From Streptomyces umbrinus (lineage in GTDB: Bacteria > Actinomycetota > Actinomycetes > Streptomycetales > Streptomycetaceae): DNA of 64,000 bases. Numbering within the stretch: the first letter of the stretch is position 1; each line of letters begins with the position of its first letter. This document shows, in pieces, positions 1-8,642 of this stretch. Location of the stretch: the NCBI RefSeq assembly GCF_030817415.1, contig NZ_JAUSZI010000002.1:4278001-4342000 (forward strand). The letters are read 5' to 3'. The notes under the pieces are model-generated. The model saw only the letters and a program-made list of their open reading frames with translations, did not search any database and was not told the DNA's origin. Made by a program: the position numbers and the translations under genes.

Positions 1-348
1 GGTAAGGACTTCGGCTTCGGCCGACCCGGAACAGGAAAGGGGGCGGGGACGGGAGCAGGCGCCGGGGCCGCCGGGACTGGGGCTGGCGCTGGGGCCCGGA
101 CAAGGGAGCCCGACTACACCGTCACCCCCGAGGACTTCCCCGCCGAGTACGAACCCTCCTGGGCCCACGAGGACTCCACGGGCGACCCCGCCCGCGATCT
201 CGACCGCCTCCTGGACCGCTTCCGCGACGACATCCGCGACGCGGCCCGCGACCACGGGGTCACGGAGGAGCAACTGCGCGACGCCCGACGCCACTTGTCG
301 ACGGCGGCGGCGCACATAGGGGCGGCACTGCGGACGCCCAGGGGCTGA
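1..348 (+). CDS. C-terminal end of an unidentified protein (5' truncated)
   Basis: The reading frame is open from the first base and stops at TGA 346-348, giving the last 115 residues of a protein that begins outside the window. The first third is a Gly/Ala/Thr-rich low-complexity linker. The rest is acidic and charged and ends in a predicted amphipathic helix (around RDLDRLLDRFRDDIRDAA). Codon use has the strong G/C third-position bias of a real Streptomyces gene. I do not recognise the family with confidence; a Streptomyces PadR-type regulator with a long Gly-rich linker and helical tail is one possibility. Confidence 0.7.
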   Translation, partial: GKDFGFGRPGTGKGAGTGAGAGAAGTGAGAGARTREPDYTVTPEDFPAEYEPSWAHEDSTGDPARDLDRLLDRFRDDIRDAARDHGVTEEQLRDARRHLSTAAAHIGAALRTPRG

Positions 349-688
349 GGAGCGGAGGCCGGCCGGGGGGGGCGCCCATCGACTCCAGGGCGCCCCGCCC
401 CGGCAGGCTCCGACGGTGGGCCCACTGCCACCACCGGCTCCTACGACGGGCGGGGCCCACCATGGTCGCCCCGCACCGGGCCCGCCATGGCCGGTTCGGC
501 ACCGGCCCCAGCATGGTCAGCTCGGCGGCGGCCCCACCGCCGCCGACCCCTACGACGGGCCCGGCCGACCGGGTCGCCCCAGCCCGGGCCACCACGGTCG
601 ACCGGGCTGACCCGGGCCAACCGTGGTAGCCCCGCGCTGGACCCATCCGGTGGCGGCCCGCCCGGCCGACAGCGAAGGCCAGCCCCCC
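349..688. other. Gene-free gap with short degenerate GC repeats
   Basis: About 340 bp lie between the truncated gene and the Clp-N gene, which converge here. Several frames stay open by GC bias alone, but none has a ribosome site or recognisable protein. The DNA is built of short imperfect repeats such as CCTACGACGGGC (near 440 and 548) and GGCCCACC. No clear terminator hairpin was found. Confidence 0.5.
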
Positions 689-1276
689 TCAGCCCGCCTT
701 CGCCTCTCCCCCGCCGTACAGCACCCGCCGCAGCGACGCGTACGTCACCCCGTGGTCGGCCAGGACCTCCGCGGGGACGCCGGGGCGGGCGGCCAGGGCG
801 AGGAGTAGGTGTTCGTCGCCGATGTACCGGTCCCGCTGGGCGAGAGCCATCCGCAGGGACTCCGTGAGAAGGTCCTTGGCCCCCTGAGCGAAAGGTCGAT
901 GCCCGCCGACAAGCCCGGACCACCAACCCCTGCCCCGCCCGGCGCCGGCCCTGCCGGACCGCAGCGCGCCCTCGCCGTGGGCTTCTTCGACCCGGGAGAC
1001 GATCTCCGAGACGTCGATGCCCAGCCCGGAGAGCGCGTCCGTGTCGGCGCGGGAGAGACCGCCCCGACGCCGCGCCTCAGCCAGTGCCTGCTCTGCGGAC
1101 TCCTTGCGCTCCGCGAGCCCCAGCGACATGAGGGCGAACGACGCGCGGCTGGCTTCACGGTCGAGCAGCGCCAGCAGCACGTGCTGTTCCTCGACCGTCT
1201 CCGCGTGCAGCCGCTCGGCGTGATCGACCGCGCCGAGCACCACCGCCCGGGCGTCCTTGGTGAACCGTTCGAACAT
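689..1276 (-). CDS. Clp N-terminal-domain protein (ClpA/ClpC N-domain, no ATPase)
   Basis: 195 residues starting MFERFTKDARAVVLGAV; the frame extends upstream but this Met aligns with the start of ClpC N-domains. Two Clp repeat motifs are visible: EEQHVLLALLDRE near residues 32-44 and DEHLLLALAARPG near 160-172, separated by a Gly/Arg-rich linker. There is no AAA+ ATPase domain, so this is a stand-alone N-domain protein, perhaps a substrate or adaptor-binding module; its function is not established. Its start overlaps the stop of the upstream HTH gene by one base (TGATG), so the two are translationally coupled and presumably share the palindrome-covered promoter upstream of that gene. Confidence 0.85.
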   Translation of the reverse strand: MFERFTKDARAVVLGAVDHAERLHAETVEEQHVLLALLDREASRASFALMSLGLAERKESAEQALAEARRRGGLSRADTDALSGLGIDVSEIVSRVEEAHGEGALRSGRAGAGRGRGWWSGLVGGHRPFAQGAKDLLTESLRMALAQRDRYIGDEHLLLALAARPGVPAEVLADHGVTYASLRRVLYGGGEAKAG

Positions 1277-1485
1277 CACTGCCTCCCGTACTTCTTGTGC
1301 ACGGCCTGCCTGCTGACACCCAGTTCCGCGGCGATCTCCTGCCACGACCAACCCTGATTGCGCGCACTGCGCACCTGAACCGCTTCGAGCTGCTCAAGCA
1401 GCCGCCGCAACGCGGAGACGGCCCGCAGCCCGATCCGCGGATCGCGGTCGCCCGCGCGCTCGGCGAGATCCGTTGCTTCGGTCAT
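1276..1485 (-). CDS. Small helix-turn-helix DNA-binding protein
   Basis: 69 residues. The C-terminal half reads WSWQEIAAELGVSRQAVHKK, a clear HTH with the recognition helix at about residues 57-66; the N-terminal half is a Leu-rich helix suited to dimerisation. It is the first gene of a two-gene operon with the Clp-N protein. The start ATG (1483-1485) lies only a few bases after a plausible -10 (TAAGTT) on the minus strand, so the mRNA may be leaderless. Two 18-bp palindromes cover this promoter, so autoregulation is the simplest inference. Confidence 0.85.
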   Translation of the reverse strand: MTEATDLAERAGDRDPRIGLRAVSALRRLLEQLEAVQVRSARNQGWSWQEIAAELGVSRQAVHKKYGRQ

Positions 1486-1487
1486 GA

Positions 1488-1533
1488 TGTCAACTTAGAT
1501 TGACACGCCCTCGAATGTCAACCGTAGTTGACA
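1488..1533. promoter_or_regulatory. Twin TGTCAA-N6-TTGACA operators over the HTH/Clp-N promoter
   Basis: Two copies of an 18-bp palindrome, at 1488-1505 and 1516-1533, lie 28 bp apart centre to centre. Arms are perfect (TGTCAA/TTGACA; seven bases in the second copy). On the minus strand one arm supplies a consensus -35 (TTGACA, 1521-1516), followed after 18 bp by TAAGTT as -10 and the ATG seven bases later. A bound protein would block RNA polymerase. The adjacent HTH protein is the obvious candidate ligand (inference). Confidence 0.75.
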
Positions 1534-1585
1534 CACAAGGGCGCGCGAGACCTGCGCAAGACCGGCACCAAGGTCCGGAACGGCA

Positions 1586-2551
1586 TCAGGGAGTGGTCAG
1601 AACGACCTTGCCGAAGAGTTCACCGGACTCCATCCGCTCGAAGCCCTCGCGGGCCCGGTCCAGCGGAAGGACCTCGTCGATGACGGGACGGACACCGGTG
1701 GCGGCGCAGAAGGAGAGCAGGTCCTCCAGCTCGTCCTTCGTGCCCATCGTGGAGCCGACGACCTTGAGTTCGAGGAAGAAGATCCGGGTCAGTTCGGCGT
1801 GCGAGGGGCGGTCGCCGCTGGTGGCACCCGAGATGACCAGCGTGCCGCCCGGCTTGAGGGACTTGACCGAGTGGGACCAGGTGGCGGCGCCGACGGTCTC
1901 GATGACGGCGTCCACGCGCTGCGGCAGCCGCGCGCCGGACTCCACGGCGTCCACGGCGCCCAGTTCGAGGGCCCGCTTGCGCTTGGCCTCGTCGCGGCTG
2001 GTCGCGAAGACCCGCAGCCCCGCCGCCTTCCCGAGCGCGATCGCGGCGGTGGCGACACCGCCTCCGGCGCCCTGCACGAGAACGGAGTCACCGGGGCGTA
2101 CACCGGCGTTGGTGAAGAGCATGCGGTACGCCGTCAGCCACGCGGTGGGCAGACAGGCCGCCTCTTCGAAGGAGAGCTCCTCGGGCTTGGGCAGGACGTT
2201 CCACGAGGGCACGGAAACCTGCTCGGCAAAGGTGCCCTGGTACCGCTCGGTGAGGATGGAGCGCGGCTCCTTGGGGCCGACGCCGTGTCCCGTCTGCCCG
2301 ATGACGGAGTGCAGTACGACCTCGTTGCCGTCCTCGTCGACGCCGGCGGCATCGCATCCGAGGATCATCGGCAGCTTGTCCTCGGCGAGCCCCACGCCGC
2401 GCAGCGACCAGAGGTCGTGGTGGTTCAGGGAGGCGGCCTTGACGTTCACGGTCGTCCAGCCGTCCCGGGCCGCGGGAGCGGGCCGCTCCCCCAACTCGAG
2501 GCCGTTCAACGGCTGGTCCCGGTCAATACGAGCAGCGTAGGCAGCGAACAT
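1586..2551 (-). CDS. Zinc-free MDR-family oxidoreductase (quinone reductase-like)
   Basis: 321 residues from ATG 2549-2551; the frame runs further upstream but that part is repeat-derived intergenic DNA. It has the medium-chain dehydrogenase layout: an N-terminal GroES-like domain with NHHDLWSLRG, then a Rossmann domain with the nucleotide-binding GAGGGVATAA near residue 162. The structural-zinc Cys cluster is absent, which fits an NADPH-dependent quinone or enone reductase rather than an alcohol dehydrogenase. Substrate unknown. The neighbouring malic enzyme is on the same strand, separated by about 320 bp that hold an inverted-repeat terminator pair, so co-transcription is unlikely. Confidence 0.85.
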   Translation of the reverse strand: MFAAYAARIDRDQPLNGLELGERPAPAARDGWTTVNVKAASLNHHDLWSLRGVGLAEDKLPMILGCDAAGVDEDGNEVVLHSVIGQTGHGVGPKEPRSILTERYQGTFAEQVSVPSWNVLPKPEELSFEEAACLPTAWLTAYRMLFTNAGVRPGDSVLVQGAGGGVATAAIALGKAAGLRVFATSRDEAKRKRALELGAVDAVESGARLPQRVDAVIETVGAATWSHSVKSLKPGGTLVISGATSGDRPSHAELTRIFFLELKVVGSTMGTKDELEDLLSFCAATGVRPVIDEVLPLDRAREGFERMESGELFGKVVLTTP

Positions 2552-2656
2552 GTCCTCGACCCTAGGCTCCACCGGCCTCCCGACGGAACCACGTCCCCCT
2601 GTGACGCGTGTCCCGCCGGGTGGGTGGGTTTGGGCCGAATGTGTGGGTGCGGGTTC

Positions 2657-2757
2657 GGTGGGGGCTGAGCGCGCAGTTCCCCGCGCCCCTGAAAGCGGGG
2701 GGTGCGCACGGTCTTTTGTCTTTAGGGGCGCGGGGAACTGCGCGACCAGCCCCCACC
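2657..2757. repeat. Inverted pair of the Streptomyces GCGCGGGGAACTGCGCG element (probable terminator)
   Basis: The left arm (2657-2695) and right arm (2720-2757) are near-perfect inverted copies of a roughly 38-bp element containing GGGGCGCGGGGAACTGCGCG, separated by 24 bases. Transcribed, this forms a very strong hairpin. It lies downstream of malic enzyme and upstream of the oxidoreductase, both on the minus strand. Related copies occur near 7.6, 14.2, 24.6, 38.9, 43.6 and 51.1 kb. It is the main content of the 2552-2874 gap. Confidence 0.85.
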
Positions 2758-2874
2758 GGCCCGCACCCACCCACCCAGCCGAACCCTCAAGTAAAAAATT
2801 CACGCACAAAAATCCGGGCCCCGCCCACCAGGACGGGACCCGAACCTCAAGCAGAACGACGAGCGACAAACGAC

Positions 2875-4098
2875 CTACCGCCGAGCCACACCCTCAGCCC
2901 GGGCAGCCGCGGCCACCGCGGCCGTGACCGCGGGAGCAACCCGCTCGTCGAACGGCGACGGAATCACATAGTCCGCGGCAAGGTCGTCCCCGACGACAGA
3001 AGCCAACGCCTCCGCAGCGGCGATCTTCATCCCCTCGGTGATCCGAGAGGCCCGCACCTGAAGCGCCCCCGCGAAGATCCCGGGGAACGCCAGCACGTTG
3101 TTGATCTGGTTCGGATAGTCCGACCGCCCGGTGGCGACGACCGCCGCGTACTTGTGGGCGACATCGGGATGCACCTCGGGAGTCGGGTTCGCCATGGCGA
3201 AGACGAACGCACCCTCGGCCATGGAGGCCACGGCCGGCTCCGGCACCGTACCGCCGGAAACGCCGATGAAGACGTCGGCCCCGGCGAGCGCGGACTCCAG
3301 CGAGCCCGACAGCCCCGCCTTGTTGGTCATGGCGGCCAGTTCCCGCTTGACCGGCGTCAGGTCGTCCCGGTCCGTCGACACGATGCCCTTGCGGTCGGCG
3401 ACCGCGACATCCCCGAGCCCCGCCTCAAGCAGGAACTTGGCGATGGCGACCCCGGCCGCACCCGCGCCCGAGATGACGGCCCGGAGCTGCCCGAGGCTCC
3501 GCCCGGTCAGCCGCGCGGCGTTCCGCAGGGCCGCCAGCGTGACGACGGCCGTGCCGTGCTGGTCGTCGTGGAAGACGGGAATGTCGAGCCGCTCCTGCAG
3601 CTGCCGCTCGATCTCGAAGCACCGGGGCGCCGAGATGTCCTCCAGGTTCACGCCGCCGAAGGACGGCGCGAGCCGCACCACGGTCTCGACGATCTCGTCG
3701 ACGCCGGTGCAGGCGAGCGCGATCGGCACGGCGTCGACCCCGCCGAACTGCTTGAACAGGATCGCCTTGCCCTCCATCACGGGGAGGGAGGCCTCGGGCC
3801 CGATGTCACCGAGCCCAAGCACGGCGGTGCCGTCGGTCACGACGGCGACCACGGACGACTTCCACGTGTAGTCGTGGACGAGTTCCGGCTTCTCCGCGAT
3901 GGCCGTGCAGACCTTCGCGACGCCGGGCGTGTACGCCAGGGACAGGTCGTCCTTGTCACGGACGGGCACCGTGGCCTGCACGGCCATCTTGCCGCCGCGG
4001 TGCAGCGCGAATGCCGGATCGAAGGAATCGAGGGGCTCGGCCCCGCCTTCCTGATCCGTACTGCTGTCGCTGCGAGGATTGACGATCTCCGCTGCCAC
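2875..4098 (-). CDS. NAD(P)-dependent malic enzyme
   Basis: 407 residues. It catalyses oxidative decarboxylation of malate to pyruvate, supplying NAD(P)H and linking the TCA cycle to pyruvate and acetyl-CoA. Visible motifs are the catalytic Tyr in SLAYTPGVA (Tyr56), a Lys in KAILFKQFGG, the metal-binding HDDQHGTAVV, and the dinucleotide-binding ISGAGAAGVAIAKF. The length fits the short single-domain bacterial form without a phosphotransacetylase tail. Start is GTG 4096-4098 with AGGGG nine bases upstream. NAD or NADP preference cannot be read reliably. In S. coelicolor the corresponding enzyme sits at this position, next to the same ABC transporter (from memory). Confidence 0.93.
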   Translation of the reverse strand: MAAEIVNPRSDSSTDQEGGAEPLDSFDPAFALHRGGKMAVQATVPVRDKDDLSLAYTPGVAKVCTAIAEKPELVHDYTWKSSVVAVVTDGTAVLGLGDIGPEASLPVMEGKAILFKQFGGVDAVPIALACTGVDEIVETVVRLAPSFGGVNLEDISAPRCFEIERQLQERLDIPVFHDDQHGTAVVTLAALRNAARLTGRSLGQLRAVISGAGAAGVAIAKFLLEAGLGDVAVADRKGIVSTDRDDLTPVKRELAAMTNKAGLSGSLESALAGADVFIGVSGGTVPEPAVASMAEGAFVFAMANPTPEVHPDVAHKYAAVVATGRSDYPNQINNVLAFPGIFAGALQVRASRITEGMKIAAAEALASVVGDDLAADYVIPSPFDERVAPAVTAAVAAAARAEGVARR

Positions 4099-4768
4099 TT
4101 TGTTTTACCCCTTAAGTCTTAATGGTTGAGGGTCTCCGCTCCGGGTGAGGAGCAGGCGGGCACCGCATATGTCCCAGATGACGGTTACGTACGCATACGT
4201 ACGGGTCATACGCGACGGGCGCGCCGCACACGCGCCCTGAGCCCCGGATGAGGGGTGTAAGGAACCTTCTTACCCGACGGACCGCATCGCAGACGAGTCC
4301 ATGGCGCGAAGGTCACACGTCGACGGCGGAAGGTCACATATCGGAGGACCGTGAGCCGGATACAGGCCGAATACAGGCCGAATACCGGAGAGCGAAGGTC
4401 ACATACCGGTGACATGACTCATGACCGAATGTACCGAAGGCGCCCATTTGGCGAACAATCCTCCGATGCGCACCGAAGCACCACGTACGCGGAGAAGCGG
4501 TCGCCCGTTTCGCCCAGTGCACCGAAGATCTTCCGGTCGTGACGGGGGGTATTCCGCACAAGATCCGGCTTCGACGGACCGGCTCGGTCCGGTTCGGGGG
4601 TCACCCGTTATCCGATTTTGACATGGCGGGCACCCTGAAGGCGCGAGTCCGAATGGCAAGATGCCGTAATCACACGAGGTCGCGACACCCGAAGGTGTGT
4701 GTTCTCGTCGACCCATCGGCTACTGCCGACCCATCGGCAACTCCACCCACCCGCCGGAGGAACCCACC
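4099..4768. promoter_or_regulatory. 670-bp divergent regulatory region with repeated GAAGGTCACA motifs
   Basis: No gene is convincing here. Close to malic enzyme is an AT-rich perfect palindrome TTAAGTCTTAA (4112-4122), probably in its leader or operator. Three identical GAAGGTCACA decamers occur at 4308-4317, 4329-4338 and 4394-4403; the first two are 21 bp apart, two helical turns. Between them ATACAGGCCGA is tandemly repeated (about 4360-4385). A TTGACA at 4618-4623 is a possible -35 for the ABC operon but no good -10 follows. Confidence 0.5.
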
Positions 4769-5731
4769 ATGACCGCAAGCTCCACCCGTCGTACGACCGC
4801 CGCGCAGTCCCGGATAGCCGCGGTCGGTGCGATCGCGGTCGCAGGCGCCCTGCTGCTGACCGGCTGCGGTGACCAGACCAAGGACAAGGACAGCGGCAGC
4901 TCGGAGACCGCTGACTCCAGCGCCGCCCCGCTCGCCGACCAGCTGCCCGCGGCCATCCGCGACAAGGGCGTCATCAAGGTCGGCTCGGACATCGCGTACG
5001 CACCCGTCGAGTTCAAGGACGACTCCGGCAAGACCGTGGGCATCGACCCCGACCTCGCCGACGCCATGGGCAAGCAGCTCGGCGTGAAGTTCGAGTTCGA
5101 GAACGGCACGTTCGACACCCTGCTCACCGGCCTGCGCTCCAAGCGGTACGACATCGCGATGTCGGCGATGACGGACACCAAGGACCGCCAGGAGGGCATC
5201 GACGCCGACACCGGCAAGAAGGTCGGCGAGGGCGTCGACTTCCTCGACTACTTCACCGCGGGCGTCTCGATCTACACCAAGCAGGGTGACGACCAGGGCA
5301 TCAAGACCTGGGACGACCTCTGCGGCAAGAAGATCGTGGTGCAGCGCAACACCGTCTCGAACGACCTTGCCAAGGCCCAGGCCGAGAAGTGCCCGGCCGG
5401 CAAGAAGCTCTCCATCGAGGCCTTCGACAACGACCAGCAGGCCCAGACCCGGCTGCGCGCCGGCGGCGCCGACGCCGGTTCCTCGGACTTCCCCGTCGCG
5501 GCGTACGCGGCGAAGACCTCCGGTGGCGGCAAGGACTTCGAGGTCGTCGGCGAGCAGGTCGAGGCCGCTCCGTACGGCATCGCGATCGCCAAGTCGAACA
5601 CCGAGCTGCGGGACGCCCTGAAGGCCGCGCTCGACGCGATCATCAAGAACGGCGAGTACGACAAGATCATCGCGAAGTGGGGCGTCGAGGCCGGCGCCGT
5701 CAAGGAAGCCACCCTCAACGGCGGCAAGTGA
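4769..5731 (+). CDS. ABC transporter solute-binding lipoprotein, polar amino acid type
   Basis: 320 residues from ATG 4769 with GGAGG eight bases upstream; the upstream ORF extension is not credible. A lipoprotein signal peptide ends in the lipobox LLTGC, so the protein is anchored outside the membrane by the following Cys. The body is a family 3 solute-binding protein, with AIRDKGVIKVGSDIAYAPVE at the start of the domain and GIDPDLADAMGKQLGVKFEF after it. It should capture glutamate or a similar amino acid for the permease and ATPase encoded next (33 bp gap, then a 4-bp overlap). Specificity is not shown by sequence alone. Confidence 0.92.
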   Translation: MTASSTRRTTAAQSRIAAVGAIAVAGALLLTGCGDQTKDKDSGSSETADSSAAPLADQLPAAIRDKGVIKVGSDIAYAPVEFKDDSGKTVGIDPDLADAMGKQLGVKFEFENGTFDTLLTGLRSKRYDIAMSAMTDTKDRQEGIDADTGKKVGEGVDFLDYFTAGVSIYTKQGDDQGIKTWDDLCGKKIVVQRNTVSNDLAKAQAEKCPAGKKLSIEAFDNDQQAQTRLRAGGADAGSSDFPVAAYAAKTSGGGKDFEVVGEQVEAAPYGIAIAKSNTELRDALKAALDAIIKNGEYDKIIAKWGVEAGAVKEATLNGGK

Positions 5732-5764
5732 CCGCGTTCCCAGCGGCACTGAAAGGCAACATCC

Positions 5765-6709
5765 GTGACTGTTGACATCGACAAGACGGCCGGCCCCCAG
5801 GACACCCCCCCGGGCGGACCGGAGGCCATCAAGGCCATTCCGGTCCGTCACTACGGGCGGTACGTCTCGGCCGTCATCGCGATCGCGATCTTCGTCTCGA
5901 TCATCTACGCGTTCGCCCAGGGCAAGATCAACTGGGGCGCCGTACCGGACTACTTCCTCGACGACCGGATCCTCAAGGGCGTCGGCCAGACGATGCTCCT
6001 CACCGTCCTCTCGATGGTGATCGGCATCGCGGGCGGCATCCTCCTCGCGGTGATGCGCCTGTCGAGGAACCCGGTGACCTCGTCGATCGCGTGGTTCTAC
6101 ATCTGGTTCTTCCGCGGCACCCCGGTCCTGGTGCAGCTCGTCGTCTGGTTCAACCTGGGCCTGGTCTTCGAGTACATCAACCTCGGTCCGATCTACAAGG
6201 ACTACTGGTCGAGCTTCATGACGCCGCTGCTGACGGCGCTCCTGGGACTCGGTCTGAACGAGGCCGCGTACATGGCGGAGATCTGCCGCGCGGGTCTCCT
6301 GTCGGTCGACGAGGGCCAGACCGAGGCCTCGCACGCCCTGGGCATGAGCCACAGCAAGACCCTGCGGCGGATCGTGATCCCGCAGGCGATGCGCGTGATC
6401 GTGCCCCCCACGGGCAACGAGGTCATCAACATGCTGAAGACGACCTCACTGGTGTCGGTGGTCCAGTTCGCCGAACTGTTCCGGTACGCCCAGGACATCG
6501 GCCAGTCCTCGGGCGCACCGGTGGAGATGTACTTCCTGGCCGCCGCCTGGTACCTGGTCCTGACCTCGGTGCTCAGCGTCGGGCAGTACTACATCGAGCG
6601 GTACTACGCCCGCGGTTCGAGCCGTTCGCTGCCGGCCACACCGTTCCAGAAGATCAAGGCGAACATGCTGTCACTGTCCAACCGCTCGGGGGGAGGGGCC
6701 AACTCATGA
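5765..6709 (+). CDS. ABC transporter permease, polar amino acid type
   Basis: 314 residues starting at GTG 5765. An N-terminal cytoplasmic segment is followed by several membrane helices typical of HisM/GlnP-type permeases (for example [20 protein letters not shown] and [20 protein letters not shown]). The EAA loop that contacts the ATPase is visible around [20 protein letters not shown]. Only one permease gene is present, so the channel is likely a homodimer. The stop overlaps the ATPase start (ATGA at 6706-6709), showing translational coupling. Confidence 0.92.
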   Translation: MTVDIDKTAGPQDTPPGGPEAIKAIPVRHYGRYVSAVIAIAIFVSIIYAFAQGKINWGAVPDYFLDDRILKGVGQTMLLTVLSMVIGIAGGILLAVMRLSRNPVTSSIAWFYIWFFRGTPVLVQLVVWFNLGLVFEYINLGPIYKDYWSSFMTPLLTALLGLGLNEAAYMAEICRAGLLSVDEGQTEASHALGMSHSKTLRRIVIPQAMRVIVPPTGNEVINMLKTTSLVSVVQFAELFRYAQDIGQSSGAPVEMYFLAAAWYLVLTSVLSVGQYYIERYYARGSSRSLPATPFQKIKANMLSLSNRSGGGANS

Positions 6710-7509
6710 GCGCCGACGTCACCAAGAACGCGACCACGGCGGGCTCCGGTACGCCCATGGTGAAGGCCGAAGGCGTCCACAAGTCGTTCGGTCCGGTCGA
6801 GGTCCTCAAGGGCATCGACCTCGAAGTCAAGCCCAGCGAGGTCTTCTGCCTCATCGGCCCCTCCGGCTCCGGCAAGTCGACGTTCCTGCGGTGCATCAAC
6901 CACCTGGAGAAGGTCAACGCCGGGCGCCTGTACGTGGACGGGGAGCTGGTCGGCTACCGCCAGCGGGGCGACAAGCTGTACGAGCTCAAGGACAGCGAGG
7001 TCGCGCGCAAGCGGCGGGACATCGGCATGGTGTTCCAGCGCTTCAACCTGTTCCCGCACATGACGGCGACGGAGAACGTCATGGAGGCGCCGATCCAGGT
7101 CAAGGGCGTCAGCAAGGCGCAGGCGCGGGAGCGTGCGGCGCAGCTCCTCGATCGGGTCGGTCTCGCCGACAAGGCGGGCAACTACCCCTCGCAGCTCTCC
7201 GGTGGCCAGCAGCAGCGGGTCGCCATCGCCCGGGCCCTCGCCATGGACCCGAAGCTGATGCTGTTCGACGAGCCGACCTCGGCCCTCGACCCGGAGCTCG
7301 TCGGCGACGTCCTCGACGTGATGCGCGACCTCGCCGAGTCCGGTATGACGATGATCGTCGTCACCCACGAGATGGGCTTCGCCCGGGAGGTCGGCGACTC
7401 GCTGGTCTTCATGGACGAGGGTGTGGTGGTCGAGTCCGGCAACCCGCGGGACGTACTGACTAATCCGCAGCACGAGCGGACGCAGTCGTTCCTGTCGAAG
7501 GTGCTTTAG
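6706..7509 (+). CDS. ABC transporter ATP-binding protein, polar amino acid type
   Basis: 267 residues. All nucleotide-binding motifs are present: Walker [11 protein letters not shown]-loop [13 protein letters not shown], signature [15 protein letters not shown], Walker B LMLFDEP, D-loop SALDPE and the switch His in VVTHEMGF. The LFPHMTA and HEMGFAREV segments are typical of GlnQ/HisP-type amino acid importers. It energises the transporter made with the two preceding genes and is followed by a strong terminator at 7533-7569. Confidence 0.94.
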   Translation: MSADVTKNATTAGSGTPMVKAEGVHKSFGPVEVLKGIDLEVKPSEVFCLIGPSGSGKSTFLRCINHLEKVNAGRLYVDGELVGYRQRGDKLYELKDSEVARKRRDIGMVFQRFNLFPHMTATENVMEAPIQVKGVSKAQARERAAQLLDRVGLADKAGNYPSQLSGGQQQRVAIARALAMDPKLMLFDEPTSALDPELVGDVLDVMRDLAESGMTMIVVTHEMGFAREVGDSLVFMDEGVVVESGNPRDVLTNPQHERTQSFLSKVL

Positions 7510-7532
7510 CCTCCGGCGGTTCGGCAGGTGTT

Positions 7533-7569
7533 CGAAGGGGCGGTACGGATTCTCCGTACCGCCCCTTCG
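7533..7569. terminator. Terminator of the amino acid ABC operon
   Basis: A perfect 17-bp stem (7533-7549 with 7553-7569) closes on a TTC loop, 24 bases after the ATPase stop. It contains GGGGCGGTACGGA and its complement. Confidence 0.85.
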
Positions 7570-7607
7570 TGTTCGGCCGACGCCGGGCGGTGTCTCGTCT
7601 GCGGGCC

Positions 7608-7745
7608 GGTGGGGGCTGAGCGCGCAGTTCCCCGCGCCCTGAAAGGGCGCACTTCTCAGCCCGGTCCCGCATACTCCAGCCCGTCCGGCGTTTGAGGACG
7701 AGCGCGGAGCGCGATACCGGGGGTCCGGTGGCGGAGCCCCCAGGG
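7608..7745. repeat. Two common Streptomyces intergenic repeat elements
   Basis: 7608-7646 is a copy of the GCGCAGTTCCCCGCGC element also found near 2.7 and 38.9 kb. 7675-7745 carries CAGCCCGTCCGGCGTTTGAGG followed by a GGAGCCCCC tail, a second element that I recall as widespread between Streptomyces genes. They fill the space between the ABC operon and the convergent methyltransferase gene and probably act as transcription stops. Confidence 0.7.
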
Positions 7746-7785
7746 GACGGGAATGGGTAGGGGTGGCGGGGGCGGGAAACTCTGG

Positions 7786-8544
7786 CTACTTGAGAGCCAG
7801 TACCAGGCCGTCCGATGGGGAGCGCCACACCTCGCGGGCCTCCGCGAAGCCCTTGTCGCGCAGCATGCGCGCGTGCCACTCCGCGGACGGCGTATCCCCC
7901 TCCGCGTGCTCACCGTAGATCTCGAAGCGGCGGGCCGTGGGCTCGGCGAGGACGGGATCCTGGCCGGCGAGCTGCCACCAGTCGGCCCAGTCGAGAACAC
8001 CGGCGGCCTTGGCCTGGTCCATGCGCGCATGCCGCTGGGCCCGGTCCGCCGCATTGATCCGCGGAGTCGTCTCGTCGATCATGTGATCCGCGTTCATGAA
8101 CACACCACCGTCGCGGACGAGTTCGGCGACCTGACCGTAGAGGACCGCGAGGGGTTCCCTGTGCAGCCAGTGGAGAGCGGTGGCCGTGAGGACGGCGTCG
8201 TACGAGTCGTACGGCAGCCTCGCCGGCCAGTCGGGGTCCTTGAGGTCGGCCGTGACGAAGGTGACCCGGTCGTCGCCCCGGAAGGTGCCCTCGGCGATGG
8301 TCAGGAGCGCGGGGTCGAGGTCGACGCCGGTACTGACCGCCTTCGGGAACCTTTCGAAGAGGCGGGCCGTGATACTTCCCGTACCGCACGCGAGGTCCAG
8401 GACGCGCGGCTCGGGGCCCACGAGGGCCTCGACCATGTCGAGCATGACCCGGAAGCGCTCCTCGCGGTCCGGCATGTACCACTCCTGCTGCCGGTCCCAG
8501 CTCTCCTGCCAGGCAGCCCAGTCGGCTCCGATGTCGGTCGTCAT
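7786..8544 (-). CDS. SAM-dependent class I methyltransferase
   Basis: 252 residues from ATG 8542-8544, preceded by a purine-rich GGGGAGAGGGG ribosome site; an ATG 24 bases upstream has none. Motif I, RVLDLACGTGSITARL, binds S-adenosylmethionine; motif II is the acidic GVDLDPALL; a later FVTADLKDP segment completes the fold. The C-terminal half, rich in Trp and charged residues, would determine the substrate, which is unknown. The gene is divergent from the CGNR protein across a 98-bp promoter region containing short AT-rich stretches (TGTAATACC, CAATTAGCCATTACC). Confidence 0.85.
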   Translation of the reverse strand: MTTDIGADWAAWQESWDRQQEWYMPDREERFRVMLDMVEALVGPEPRVLDLACGTGSITARLFERFPKAVSTGVDLDPALLTIAEGTFRGDDRVTFVTADLKDPDWPARLPYDSYDAVLTATALHWLHREPLAVLYGQVAELVRDGGVFMNADHMIDETTPRINAADRAQRHARMDQAKAAGVLDWADWWQLAGQDPVLAEPTARRFEIYGEHAEGDTPSAEWHARMLRDKGFAEAREVWRSPSDGLVLALK

Positions 8545-8642
8545 GGATACCCCTCTCCCCTCCAGCATGTAATACCCTGGAAGTGCAATTAGCCATTACC
8601 TGTCCGCACCACGACGATAGAGTGCCTCCGTAAGGACTACAA

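Noticed and set aside
7786..8544. Prenyl-diphosphate C-methyltransferase belonging with a terpene pathway
   Set aside because: It has only general SAM motifs, is 7 kb from the encapsulin locus on its own transcript, and no terpene cyclase is present in the window.
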